Below, in pieces: positions 1-6,162 of a stretch of 10,981 bases of DNA (position 1 is the stretch's first letter; each line of letters begins with the position of its first letter). The notes beneath the pieces are model-generated. The model made no database searches and was not told where the DNA came from. It saw only the letters and a program-made list of their open reading frames with translations. Origin of the DNA: Chthoniobacterales bacterium (GTDB lineage Bacteria; Verrucomicrobiota; Verrucomicrobiia; Chthoniobacterales; UBA10450); assembly GCA_013695925.1 (NCBI GenBank), contig JACCZO010000166.1, positions 1-10,981 on the forward strand, in the 5' to 3' direction. A program made the translations under genes and the position numbers.

Positions 1-2
1 AA

Positions 3-260
3 ACTCTCGGCAGTGGAGATTTGCTCGGTTGGTCGTGGATTTTTCCTCCCTACGTTTGGCATTTCACCGCTCGCGCGACTCAGCCGACGAGCGCGATCTT
101 TTTCTACGCCACCGTCCTGCGGGAATATTGCGAAAATGATCACAGCCTCGGTTTCGAACTGTTCAAACGCATGAGCGCGGTCATGACTCACCGCCTGCAA
201 TCGGCCCGGGCCCGGTTCCTGACTGCCTCTTCCGCCGCGGATGCGGCTCTCTTCCGGTGA
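3..260 (+). CDS. Cyclic nucleotide-binding domain protein, 3' end (partial)
   Basis: This is the C-terminal 85 residues of a protein whose start lies left of the window; reading frame 3 is open from the first base to the TGA at 258-260. The segment carries an LGSGDLLGWSW-FPPY-WHF stretch, which matches the phosphate-binding-cassette region of Crp/Fnr-type cyclic-nucleotide-binding domains in proteins commonly found beside universal stress genes. It then has a helical FELFKRMSAVMTHRLQSAR segment typical of the helix after the cNMP barrel. The protein stops about 20 residues after that helix, so there is no room for the usual C-terminal helix-turn-helix. It may therefore be a stand-alone ligand sensor instead of a DNA-binding regulator. 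The next gene starts on a GTG that overlaps this stop codon (GTGA), suggesting translational coupling. The ligand cannot be read from this fragment. Confidence 0.75.
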   Translation, partial: TLGSGDLLGWSWIFPPYVWHFTARATQPTSAIFFYATVLREYCENDHSLGFELFKRMSAVMTHRLQSARARFLTASSAADAALFR

Positions 261-1327
261 GAGCGACGACCCGCGCCCGTTCCAAGGGCACGAAACGCAA
301 ACCTGCCGCGCCGGTCATTCTCGCGCCGATCGATTTTTCACCGGAATCGCTTCGGGCCCTCGATTACGCCGCGCTCCTGCGAAGTTCTTTCGGCGGAAAA
401 CTCCACATCGTCCACGCGCACGACGTGGATTCGAGTTACGCGGTGCCGTCTCTTCTGCTTCTTCCGCCCGTCATCTCGGCCGATGCGATCAATCGGCACT
501 ACCAAAGCCAACTCAAAAAACTGGCCACAAAATATTCCGCCCAACCCCATGTAAAAGTCGGCCGCGCTTTCGATCAGATTTGCCAGTTGGCTGCGGAACT
601 CAAAGCGAAGTTAATCGTCATCTCCACGCACGGGCGCACCGGATGGAAGCGACTCCTTCTCGGCAGCACGGCCGAGCGCGTCGTGCGGCACGCGTCTTGT
701 CCCGTCCTGGTGGTGCGCGAACGCGAACGCAATCTCGTCGCGCGCACGAAACGCCGCACCGCGAACACGAAGCGGATGAAAATTCTCGTGCCGGTCGACT
801 TTTCTCCCGGCACGCTGGCGAGCCTGCGTTACGCGCTCTTCTTCGCGCGCGCCTGGAAAGCGGAGCTGACCTTGCTGCACGTCGTCCAGGTGCAGCCGCT
901 CATCGCGCCCGAACAACTGGCCGCCTACGATCGGACGCCCTCGCTTTCCGCGATCGAACGCGGCGCCCGCTTGCAGATGCGCAGTTTGCTGCGCGGCGTC
1001 GACTTCAAGGGCGTGCCCTACAGCACGCTGATCCAAGTGGGCAACCCGGCGCAGCAGATTTGCCAATACGCCGAGGATCGCGCCTACGATCTCATCATTA
1101 ACGCCACCCACGGCCATACTGGTCTCGTGCATGTCCTGATCGGGAGCGTGGCGGAACACGTCGTGCGGCACGCGCATTGTCCGGTGCTCGTCGTCCCGAC
1201 GCGCGAAACACGCGCACCGTCTCGGATCGAAAGAAAACCTGAGGTGCCGGAGCGCAGCGATAATGGCCGTCTTCGACGGCGAAGGATGAAAGAAAAGGAG
1301 AGACCCCGATCATGTATAGGGGGGTGA
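257..1327 (+). CDS. Tandem-domain universal stress protein (UspA family)
   Basis: This 356-aa cytoplasmic protein consists of two UspA domains, roughly residues 19-153 and 174-308. Each starts with a beta strand ending in an APIDFSPES or VPVDFSPGT motif and ends with CPVLVV. Each domain keeps most of the ATP-binding loop of the family: HG at 125-126 followed nine residues later by GS at 136-137, and HG at 285-286 with GS at 296-297. The first glycine of the canonical G-2x-G-9x-G(S/T) motif is replaced in both copies (S and A), so nucleotide binding is likely but not certain. A basic tail of about 45 residues follows the second domain. The GTG start overlaps the preceding stop by 4 bp, and no strong ribosome-binding site is seen, so coupling to the cNMP-binding gene is the best explanation. 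The 3' end overlaps the following AraC gene by 16 bp. The physiological role is general stress tolerance by family; the specific trigger is unknown. Confidence 0.88.
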   Translation: MRATTRARSKGTKRKPAAPVILAPIDFSPESLRALDYAALLRSSFGGKLHIVHAHDVDSSYAVPSLLLLPPVISADAINRHYQSQLKKLATKYSAQPHVKVGRAFDQICQLAAELKAKLIVISTHGRTGWKRLLLGSTAERVVRHASCPVLVVRERERNLVARTKRRTANTKRMKILVPVDFSPGTLASLRYALFFARAWKAELTLLHVVQVQPLIAPEQLAAYDRTPSLSAIERGARLQMRSLLRGVDFKGVPYSTLIQVGNPAQQICQYAEDRAYDLIINATHGHTGLVHVLIGSVAEHVVRHAHCPVLVVPTRETRAPSRIERKPEVPERSDNGRLRRRRMKEKERPRSCIGG

Positions 1328-2250
1328 CAATCGCGCGGAACAAATCAATCGCGGAAAAAGCAAGGATGCCGCCGGGCAGACCTCTGTCCGCAGCCTTGGC
1401 GAAATCAAGAATCTATCGCGATTATCAGCAGGCCTTCACGCAGGCCACTGGGTTGGCGTTGACGCTGCACGGTCCGGGAGATTTGAATCAAACGCGCGCG
1501 TGGCGGAAAGCGGCCTCACCTTTTTGTGCGTTGATGGCCAGGACGAATCGGTCCTGCGCCGCCTGTCTCGCCGTGCAAAAGAAGCTGGAAGAAGAAGCGC
1601 AACTGGAACCCAAAACCTTGAAGTGTTTTGCCGGGCTCTGCGAAACGGCCGTGCCGGTACGCGTGGGCGAGAAGCTGATCGCGTTTCTGCACACAGGTCA
1701 CATTTTCGTGGACCGGCCGGACAAAGCGCAGTTTAAGCGCGTGGCCGAATCATTGCTGAGGTGGAACAGGCACGCCGATTTGAAACGCGCGGAGAAAGCT
1801 TACTTCGCCACCCGCGTTTTCTCCGCGCCGCATTACAAATCGCTCGTGCAATTGCTCGCCATCTTTGCCGAGCATCTGGCCGCGTGCGGGAATCAACTTC
1901 TCTTGCGGCAGAATCAGGCCGAACCGGCCGCGGTCGCGCGCGCGCGCCAGATCATCGATCTCCGGTCGCAAGAGGAAGTCTCGCTCGGCCAGGTGGCGAA
2001 GCTGGTGAATGTGAGCGCGAATTATTTCAGCGAGCTCTTCCGCAAGACGACTGGGATCCGTTTTGTCGATTACGTCGCGCGCGTCCGGGTCGAGAAAGCG
2101 AAGAACCTGCTACTCAATCCGCGGGCGCGAATCAGCGAGGTGGCCTTCGATGTGGGCTTCAAGTCGCTCTCGCAGTTCAACCGCTCGTTCAAGCGATTCG
2201 CCGGGGAGGCGCCGACGGAGTATCGCGCCCGGCAAAGCGGTGCGGTTTAA
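1312..2250 (+). CDS. AraC-family transcriptional regulator with PocR sensory domain
   Basis: This 312-aa regulator has an N-terminal PocR-type sensor domain (about residues 30-185) and a C-terminal AraC/XylS double helix-turn-helix domain (about residues 210-308). The AraC part shows VSLGQVAKLVNVSANYFSEL for the first HTH, and ISEVAFDVGFKSLSQFNRSF followed by a P-x-E-Y-R ending for the second. The PocR part contains five cysteines, C72, C82, C85, C105 and C110, arranged as C-x9-C-x2-C and C-x4-C, before a VPVRVGEKLIAFLHTGHIF strand region. The ATG at 1312 has an AAAGGAG 11 bp upstream and overlaps the Usp gene by 16 bp. A second ATG at 1366 (residue 19), just before the conserved domain, is a possible alternative start. 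The gene lies directly upstream of the copper operon in the same direction, so it may control it. This is inference from position; PocR domains are better known as small-molecule sensors. Confidence 0.9.
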   Translation: MYRGVTIARNKSIAEKARMPPGRPLSAALAKSRIYRDYQQAFTQATGLALTLHGPGDLNQTRAWRKAASPFCALMARTNRSCAACLAVQKKLEEEAQLEPKTLKCFAGLCETAVPVRVGEKLIAFLHTGHIFVDRPDKAQFKRVAESLLRWNRHADLKRAEKAYFATRVFSAPHYKSLVQLLAIFAEHLAACGNQLLLRQNQAEPAAVARARQIIDLRSQEEVSLGQVAKLVNVSANYFSELFRKTTGIRFVDYVARVRVEKAKNLLLNPRARISEVAFDVGFKSLSQFNRSFKRFAGEAPTEYRARQSGAV

Positions 2251-2343
2251 GGCTCCTGCCTGCGTTCGAAATCCTGAAAAAGTGCGCGGTCTTTCCGTGC
2301 GCATGCGTAGCCGGCAGGGCGGAGTCGGTGCGATCCTGCTGCT
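2251..2343 (+). other. Intergenic region upstream of copper operon, containing repeat copy A
   Basis: This 93-bp gap separates the AraC gene from the first gene of the copper operon. It contains copy A of the dispersed repeat (2272-2311). TGCGC at 2283-2287 can pair with GCGCA at 2299-2303 around an 11-nt loop, so a weak hairpin is possible. There is no T-run that would make it a clear intrinsic terminator, and I cannot identify a convincing -35/-10 pair or a known copper-regulator operator. If the operon has its own promoter it should lie here or inside the end of the AraC gene. Confidence 0.5.
2272..2311 (+). repeat. Dispersed intergenic repeat, copy A
   Basis: This 40-bp stretch is 33/40 identical by eye, without gaps, to 5829-5868. 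The most conserved blocks are TCCTGAAAA, TGCGC, GTCTTT and the terminal ATGCGTAGC. A GCGAT block follows at almost the same distance in both copies (19 and 18 bp after GTAG). The GAAA/TTTC stem that is perfect in copy B is interrupted here by several mismatches, so this copy looks decayed or differently folded. It lies outside the genes, between the AraC regulator and the copper operon. Confidence 0.6.
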
Positions 2344-2745
2344 GTGAAACGAGCAGGACCATCTCTTAAGCGCCAGCGTCGGGCGAGCGACATTCTTGTC
2401 GAACTATCGACTCCACAAGGAAAAGTCTTTTCCGGGAAGGTCGCCGCGGCCGAGTTCTCACCCGCAAACGCTCTCGTGCAACTCGAGCCCGGGCGCGTCT
2501 CCTATTTTGGTCTCATCAGTTCCGCCGAGCTGGTGCTGCGCATCGGCGCCCGTTTTCTTTTCTTCGCGCTCTTCCGCGCCAACGCCCGCATCCTTGGGCA
2601 GCGGCTGACTATTTTGGCGGAAGTGATCGAACCGATGACAACGCCCCTGCGCAACTGCGGGAACGCGATGTGCGACTGCGGCGAAGTAGAGGGGCGCGAG
2701 CCGCGGAATGCCCGCGGAAAGAGTGGACGAGGCAAGGCGTTATGA
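2344..2745 (+). CDS. Hypothetical protein, weakly F-ATPase epsilon-like, with C-x4-C-x-C motif
   Basis: This 133-aa protein is not confidently recognised. Residues 17-97 form a strand-rich region opening with LSTPQGKVFSGKV and closing with GQRLTILAEVIEP. That layout recalls the N-terminal beta-sandwich of F-type ATPase epsilon subunits (TPEGKVFxGxV ... VTILAE), but the middle is divergent, the C-terminal helices are absent, and no other ATPase subunit is nearby. After this region come three cysteines, C105, C110 and C112, in a C-x4-C-x-C arrangement that could bind a metal ion, then a basic tail. No signal peptide is seen. The GTG start at 2344 lacks a clear Shine-Dalgarno sequence; the basic first 14 residues may not belong to the protein. 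Its stop codon overlaps the next start (ATGA, 2742-2745), and the codon choice is GC-rich like its neighbours, which supports a real gene in the copper operon. Function unknown; a copper-binding accessory role is only a guess. Confidence 0.6.
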   Translation: MKRAGPSLKRQRRASDILVELSTPQGKVFSGKVAAAEFSPANALVQLEPGRVSYFGLISSAELVLRIGARFLFFALFRANARILGQRLTILAEVIEPMTTPLRNCGNAMCDCGEVEGREPRNARGKSGRGKAL

Positions 2746-2930
2746 AGCTGTGGATTTTGTTCCTGCTCGTCGCGGGCGCGGCGGGTGGGATCGCGCTCCT
2801 CATGCTAATGGCGCTTGTCCGTTGGCTTGGCGCCATCATCGAAAGCCGCGACCGCATCGCGAGGCAATGTGGCGCCAGCGTCCTGGCGGTGAAACCTGAA
2901 GCACCAGCCGAGAATATGCGCTCTCTTTGA
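2742..2930 (+). CDS. Small single-pass membrane protein, 62 aa, in copper operon
   Basis: This 62-aa protein has one strong hydrophobic segment at about residues 3-29 (LWILFLLVAGAAGGIALL followed by more hydrophobic residues), then a charged ESRDRIARQ stretch and a short polar tail with one cysteine (C43). It most likely sits in the inner membrane. By the positive-inside rule the orientation is unclear, since both ends carry positive charge. The ATG overlaps the stop of the upstream gene as ATGA, the usual sign of translational coupling, and the next gene (multicopper oxidase) starts three bases after its TGA. I do not recognise a family. Position suggests that it works with the 133-aa protein and the copper oxidase. 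Confidence 0.65.
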   Translation: MKLWILFLLVAGAAGGIALLMLMALVRWLGAIIESRDRIARQCGASVLAVKPEAPAENMRSL

Positions 2931-2933
2931 TCC

Positions 2934-4706
2934 ATGAAAGACGTTCCCGCTTCTTCCGTCACCAGACGCAAGTTCGTGAAAGGAGCGGCGGCGGCTGGTC
3001 TGATGGCGGGGCTGGGCGGCATCGTGCCGGCATCTGCGCGACCGCGGGGAAATGGCGCTTTGAGCGGCCACCTGATTTATCTCTCGATCGGCGAGCAAGA
3101 GATCGAGATCGCCGGGCGCCCGGCGCGAGCGCTCGCGATCAACGGCACTGTGCCGGGGCCGCTCGTGCGGCTGCGCGAGGGGCAGGACGCGGTGATCCGG
3201 GTGACGAATCAACTCAAGGGCGAGTCCGCGTCGATCCACTGGCACGGCTTGCTCCTGCCGTTCCGCATGGATGGCGTGCCGGGTGTGAGCTATGCAGGCA
3301 TCGGCGCGGGCGAGACTTTCGAGTATCGCTTTCCGGTACGGCAGAATGGCACCTACTGGTATCACAGCCACACCGCGGTGCAGGAGCAGCTCGGCGTGTA
3401 TGGGCCGCTGATTATCGATCCGATCGCGCCAGAGCCGTTCGCCTACGATCGCGAATACGTCATCGTGCTTGGCGACTGGCTGTTCGGCGAACCGGAAGCG
3501 ATGCTGGCCAAGCTCAAAAAGGAGAGCAGCTACTCAAATTATCAGCGCCCCACGGTCGGCGATTTCCTGCGCGATGTGTCGGAAGACGGGCTGCGCCCGG
3601 CGCTGGCCACACGGCTCGCATGGGGCCGGATGCGCATGGACCCGAGCGACATCGCTGACATTACCGGTCATCACTTCACTTTTCTAATGAACGGCCTCGC
3701 GCCGGAAGCGAATTGGACTGGCCTCTTCCGGCCCGGCGAACGCGTGCGGCTGCGGTTCATCAATGCGGCCGCGGTCACGTTCTTCGACGTGCGGATTCCG
3801 GGACTGCGGATGACGGTCGTGCAGGCTGACGGACAGAATGTGAAACCGGTGACGGTGGATGAATTTCGCATTGGAGTGGCGGAAACCTACGACGTGATCG
3901 TGCAGCCGGCGGGCGGCGACGCTTACACGATTTTCGCGGAGACGATGGATCGGAGCGGCTATGCCCGCGGGACATTGGCGCCCCGGTCGGGGATGAGCGC
4001 CGCGCTGCCGGAGCGGCGGAAACGGCCTTTGCGGTCAATGGCGGATATGGGCATGGCGATGAGCGGCATGGATGGAATGCAGAACGGCGGCGCGGAATCT
4101 TCCGCGGCAGGCGGTTCGATGGCCGGGATGAACATGACCGATTCGACGAACGCCAGTCCGGCCGTGATGCACGGACCCGACAAACACGGACCAGCGAATC
4201 AAGCGGTGGCGATGGCGCCGAAGAGCCGTCTCGGTGAACCCGGGACCGGTCTGGAAAACATGCCGTGGCGCGTGCTTGTTTACACCGATCTCCAAAGCCT
4301 CGAGCCCGGCTACGACCGCCGCCCACCCGAACGCGAGATCGAGCTGCACGCCACCGGCAACATGGAGCGCTACATGTGGTCCTTCGATGGGAAGAAATAT
4401 TCCGAGGCGATGGAGCCGATCCAGTTCTACTACGGCGAGCGGCTCCGGTTCACCTGGGTGAACGACACCATGATGGAGCACCCGTTGCACCTGCACGGGA
4501 TGTGGATGGAACTCGATAACGGCCACGGCGCGCATAAGCCGCGCAAACACACCATCGTGCTCAAGCCCGGCGATCGGCTCTCCTCGGAGATCACGGTGGA
4601 CGCGCCGGGCGTGTGGGCCTTCCACTGCCACATTCTTTATCACATGGAAGTGGGAATGTTCCGCGTCGTTTCGGTGACGGCAAAAGACGGGGAAGCAAAA
4701 GGATGA
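2934..4706 (+). CDS. copA: CopA-type multicopper oxidase (periplasmic Cu(I) oxidase), Tat-exported
   Basis: This 590-aa copper-resistance multicopper oxidase is expected to oxidise toxic Cu(I) to Cu(II) in the periplasm. A twin-arginine signal peptide is visible (TRRKFVKG with R11 and R12, then a hydrophobic stretch ending in PASA), fitting export of a folded copper enzyme. All four copper-ligand motifs are present: H102-W-H104-G, H144-S-H146, H516-P-L-H519-L-H521 and H564-C565-H566 with H570 and M575. C565, H570 and H516 are the expected type-1 copper ligands, with M575 as axial ligand. Residues 369-401 form a Met-rich insertion (nine methionines in MxM and MxxM spacing), a feature of the PcoA/CopA group and likely a Cu(I) docking site. 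Length matches the family (about 580-620 aa). The gene starts 3 bp after the small membrane protein gene and ends in an ATGA overlap with copB. The symbol follows the Pseudomonas convention, where copA is the oxidase and not the ATPase. Confidence 0.95.
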   Translation: MKDVPASSVTRRKFVKGAAAAGLMAGLGGIVPASARPRGNGALSGHLIYLSIGEQEIEIAGRPARALAINGTVPGPLVRLREGQDAVIRVTNQLKGESASIHWHGLLLPFRMDGVPGVSYAGIGAGETFEYRFPVRQNGTYWYHSHTAVQEQLGVYGPLIIDPIAPEPFAYDREYVIVLGDWLFGEPEAMLAKLKKESSYSNYQRPTVGDFLRDVSEDGLRPALATRLAWGRMRMDPSDIADITGHHFTFLMNGLAPEANWTGLFRPGERVRLRFINAAAVTFFDVRIPGLRMTVVQADGQNVKPVTVDEFRIGVAETYDVIVQPAGGDAYTIFAETMDRSGYARGTLAPRSGMSAALPERRKRPLRSMADMGMAMSGMDGMQNGGAESSAAGGSMAGMNMTDSTNASPAVMHGPDKHGPANQAVAMAPKSRLGEPGTGLENMPWRVLVYTDLQSLEPGYDRRPPEREIELHATGNMERYMWSFDGKKYSEAMEPIQFYYGERLRFTWVNDTMMEHPLHLHGMWMELDNGHGAHKPRKHTIVLKPGDRLSSEITVDAPGVWAFHCHILYHMEVGMFRVVSVTAKDGEAKG

Positions 4707-5803
4707 GACGATCGATCGCGCGCGCTGTTCTCTGTCTCGTGCTTGCGGCTGGCGCGATTTATCTGCGGCCCGGCGACGCCTCGGCGCAGCAAGATATGGA
4801 GTCGATGCCGGGAATGAGTCCGACGCCCACTCCCCCGCCTGCCGGAGAAGCCGCCGCCGACGTGAGCGCAATGCCGGAGATGAAGCCCGCCGGGGAACCG
4901 GCAAAGAAGGAGATGAGCGGGATGCCCGGGATGGAAAGCTCCGGCGGCTCCGCGAAGAAGCCGATGGGCGCGATGCCGGGAATGGCGGGCGAGACCGCCG
5001 CGGGACCGCCGCGCGTTGCCGAGCCGGGCGTCACCGTGCTCGGGCCGCATCAAAAGTGGGCGCCGCCGCCGGGCGACGATCGCTCGCGCGAATTGCTTTC
5101 GCCAGCCGAGTTGCAGGAGCATAGGGAACCGCTGCCGCCGCCGGTGCGTGATCGGATCATTCACAGCTTCACGCTCGCGGAGATCCTCGAGTATCGCCTC
5201 AACAGCTCCGGGCCGGACACGTTTCGCTGGGACATTTTCGGCTGGGTGGGCGGTGACAAGAACCGGCTGTGGTACAAGACCGAAGGCAGCCAGCAACTCA
5301 GCGGCGGGCAATCGGGCGAAGGCGATCTCCAGTTACTTTATGGCCGCCTGATTGCACCTAACTGGGATTTCCAAATCGGGGCGCGCGCCGAGCGCAGTCT
5401 CGGCACCGGGCGGGCGGATGCGCGCACCTACGCCGTGATCGGTTTGCAGGGCATCGCGCCGTATTTATTCGAGCTGGAGCCGTCACTTTTCATTAGCGAC
5501 CGCGGAGACGTCTCAGCGCGTATCACCGTGAGTTTCGATCTGTTGCTCACGCAAAAGCTCGTGCTCCAGCCGCGGTTCGAAGGGACGGCGGCTATTCAAT
5601 CCGATGAAAAAATGGGCGTCGGCGAAGGCGTCAACGAAACCGATCTCGGCCTGCGTTTGCGCTACGAAATCCGGCGCGAGATCGCGCCTTACATTGGCGT
5701 CTCCTGGTTGCGTCAATACGGCGAGACAGCCCGTTTCGCGGAACGCGAAGGAGACACCACCGACTCCATCTCCTTCGTCGCCGGTCTGCGCCTCTGGTGG
5801 TGA
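4703..5803 (+). CDS. copB: Copper resistance protein CopB (outer membrane)
   Basis: This 366-aa protein begins with a Sec-type signal peptide (RRSIARAVLCLVLAAGA..., likely cleavage after ASA at residue 28). It continues with a low-complexity Met-rich region at residues 31-96 holding three MPGM repeats (35-38, 74-77, 91-94), one MPEM (57-60) and 11 methionines in all, a probable copper-binding segment. From about residue 150 it matches the CopB/PcoB domain: a DRIIHSFTLAEILEYR opening, then alternating amphipathic strands (FRWDIFGWVGGDKNRLWYKT, PNWDFQIGARAE) and an aromatic C-terminal end (LRLWW) typical of outer-membrane beta barrels. The ATG at 4703 overlaps the copA stop (ATGA), with GGGGA 9 bp upstream. 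An in-frame extension to 4613 exists but would overlap the conserved end of the oxidase and hide the signal peptide, so it was not used. CopB is thought to sequester copper or help it cross the outer membrane; the exact role is unsettled. Confidence 0.93.
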   Translation: MRRSIARAVLCLVLAAGAIYLRPGDASAQQDMESMPGMSPTPTPPPAGEAAADVSAMPEMKPAGEPAKKEMSGMPGMESSGGSAKKPMGAMPGMAGETAAGPPRVAEPGVTVLGPHQKWAPPPGDDRSRELLSPAELQEHREPLPPPVRDRIIHSFTLAEILEYRLNSSGPDTFRWDIFGWVGGDKNRLWYKTEGSQQLSGGQSGEGDLQLLYGRLIAPNWDFQIGARAERSLGTGRADARTYAVIGLQGIAPYLFELEPSLFISDRGDVSARITVSFDLLLTQKLVLQPRFEGTAAIQSDEKMGVGEGVNETDLGLRLRYEIRREIAPYIGVSWLRQYGETARFAEREGDTTDSISFVAGLRLWW

Positions 5804-5970
5804 AATAGCGAGCCTTTACCCGGCGGTGTCCTGAAAAGATGCGCAGTCTTTTCGGGGGGATGCGTAGCGAGGTCGCTCCGCTCCCGCGATGCTGAGCACA
5901 TGAGTGAGGCCGGCTTCGTTTGTAAATGGCCGCTGCCTGTCAAGCGCCGCAATCAAAGGGAGCATGTGAC
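5804..5970 (+). other. Intergenic region between copB and the DUF2933-like gene, with repeat copy B
   Basis: This 167-bp gap is the largest non-coding stretch inside the copper cluster. It contains repeat copy B (5829-5868) with its hairpin and a second short inverted repeat AGCGA/TCGCT at 5865-5876. It also includes an AAAGGGAG ribosome-binding site at 5955-5962 for the next gene. The hairpin is followed by a G-run, not a T-run, so it is not a standard intrinsic terminator. I see no convincing promoter box, although a promoter for the ATPase gene group could lie in 5880-5955. Confidence 0.5.
5829..5868 (+). repeat. Dispersed intergenic repeat, copy B, with 11-bp hairpin
   Basis: This is the partner of 2272-2311 (33/40 identical by eye). 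GAAAAGA at 5833-5839 pairs perfectly with TCTTTTC at 5847-5853 around the 7-nt loop TGCGCAG. Counting G-U pairs, the stem extends outward to 11 bp (5829-5839 with 5847-5857). The next block ATGCGTAGC at 5860-5868 is the best conserved part shared with copy A. The element lies between copB and the next gene and could be a REP-like unit or an RNA stability/processing element. Confidence 0.6.
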
Positions 5971-6162
5971 ATGAAGAGCGGATTGAAAATGGTCGGCGGC
6001 TGCGTCCTCGCGTTCCTGGCCGTCTTTCTTCTGCCCGCGCTCGGAGCGAGCAATAATGTGACGCTGATCATTTTCGCCGTGCTCATGATTGGCTGTCACC
6101 TCTTCATGGGTCACGGCGGCCACGGAAAGGATGATAATGAACCACCAGATAAACACGATTAG
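5971..6162 (+). CDS. DUF2933-like small membrane protein
   Basis: This 63-aa protein has two hydrophobic segments (about residues 7-25 and 29-46) and a Cys/His-rich end, GCHLFMGHGGHG (C42, H43, M46, H48, H51), followed by an acidic/His tail. This arrangement matches the DUF2933 family, short membrane proteins often found beside copper and other heavy-metal efflux genes; the C-H-M-H cluster could bind a metal ion. The ATG at 5971 is preceded by AAAGGGAG with 8 bp spacing, the best ribosome-binding site in the window. An in-frame ATG at 5926 has no such site and would add a non-hydrophobic leader, so 5971 was chosen. The 3' end overlaps the next gene by 26 bp. The biochemical role of the family is unknown. 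Confidence 0.8.
   Translation: MKSGLKMVGGCVLAFLAVFLLPALGASNNVTLIIFAVLMIGCHLFMGHGGHGKDDNEPPDKHD

Noticed and set aside
241..1101. Plus-strand 286-codon frame overlapping the universal stress gene
   Set aside because: It is a different frame of the Usp gene; the product is Arg-rich and without domains, while the 257-1327 frame has two complete UspA domains.
2927..3658. Plus-strand 243-codon frame overlapping the start of the multicopper oxidase
   Set aside because: The oxidase frame carries a Tat signal and HWHG/HSH copper motifs; the alternative frame is an Arg/Ala-rich shadow.
4035..4904. Long minus-strand open frame (289 codons) opposite the copA/copB junction
   Set aside because: It lies antisense to two strongly supported genes; its translation is rich in Arg, His and Ala with no domain pattern, as expected for the reverse frame of GC-rich coding DNA.
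5829..5857. Hairpin after copB as an intrinsic transcription terminator
   Set aside because: The stem is followed by a run of G and not T, and the stem is A/U-rich with a 7-nt loop, so it does not fit a standard rho-independent terminator; kept as a repeat-associated hairpin only.
5919..5943. Possible minus-strand promoter (TTGACA ... TACAAA read on the reverse strand)
   Set aside because: The spacing between the two boxes is only 13 bp and no reverse-strand gene follows, so a functional sigma-70 promoter is unlikely.
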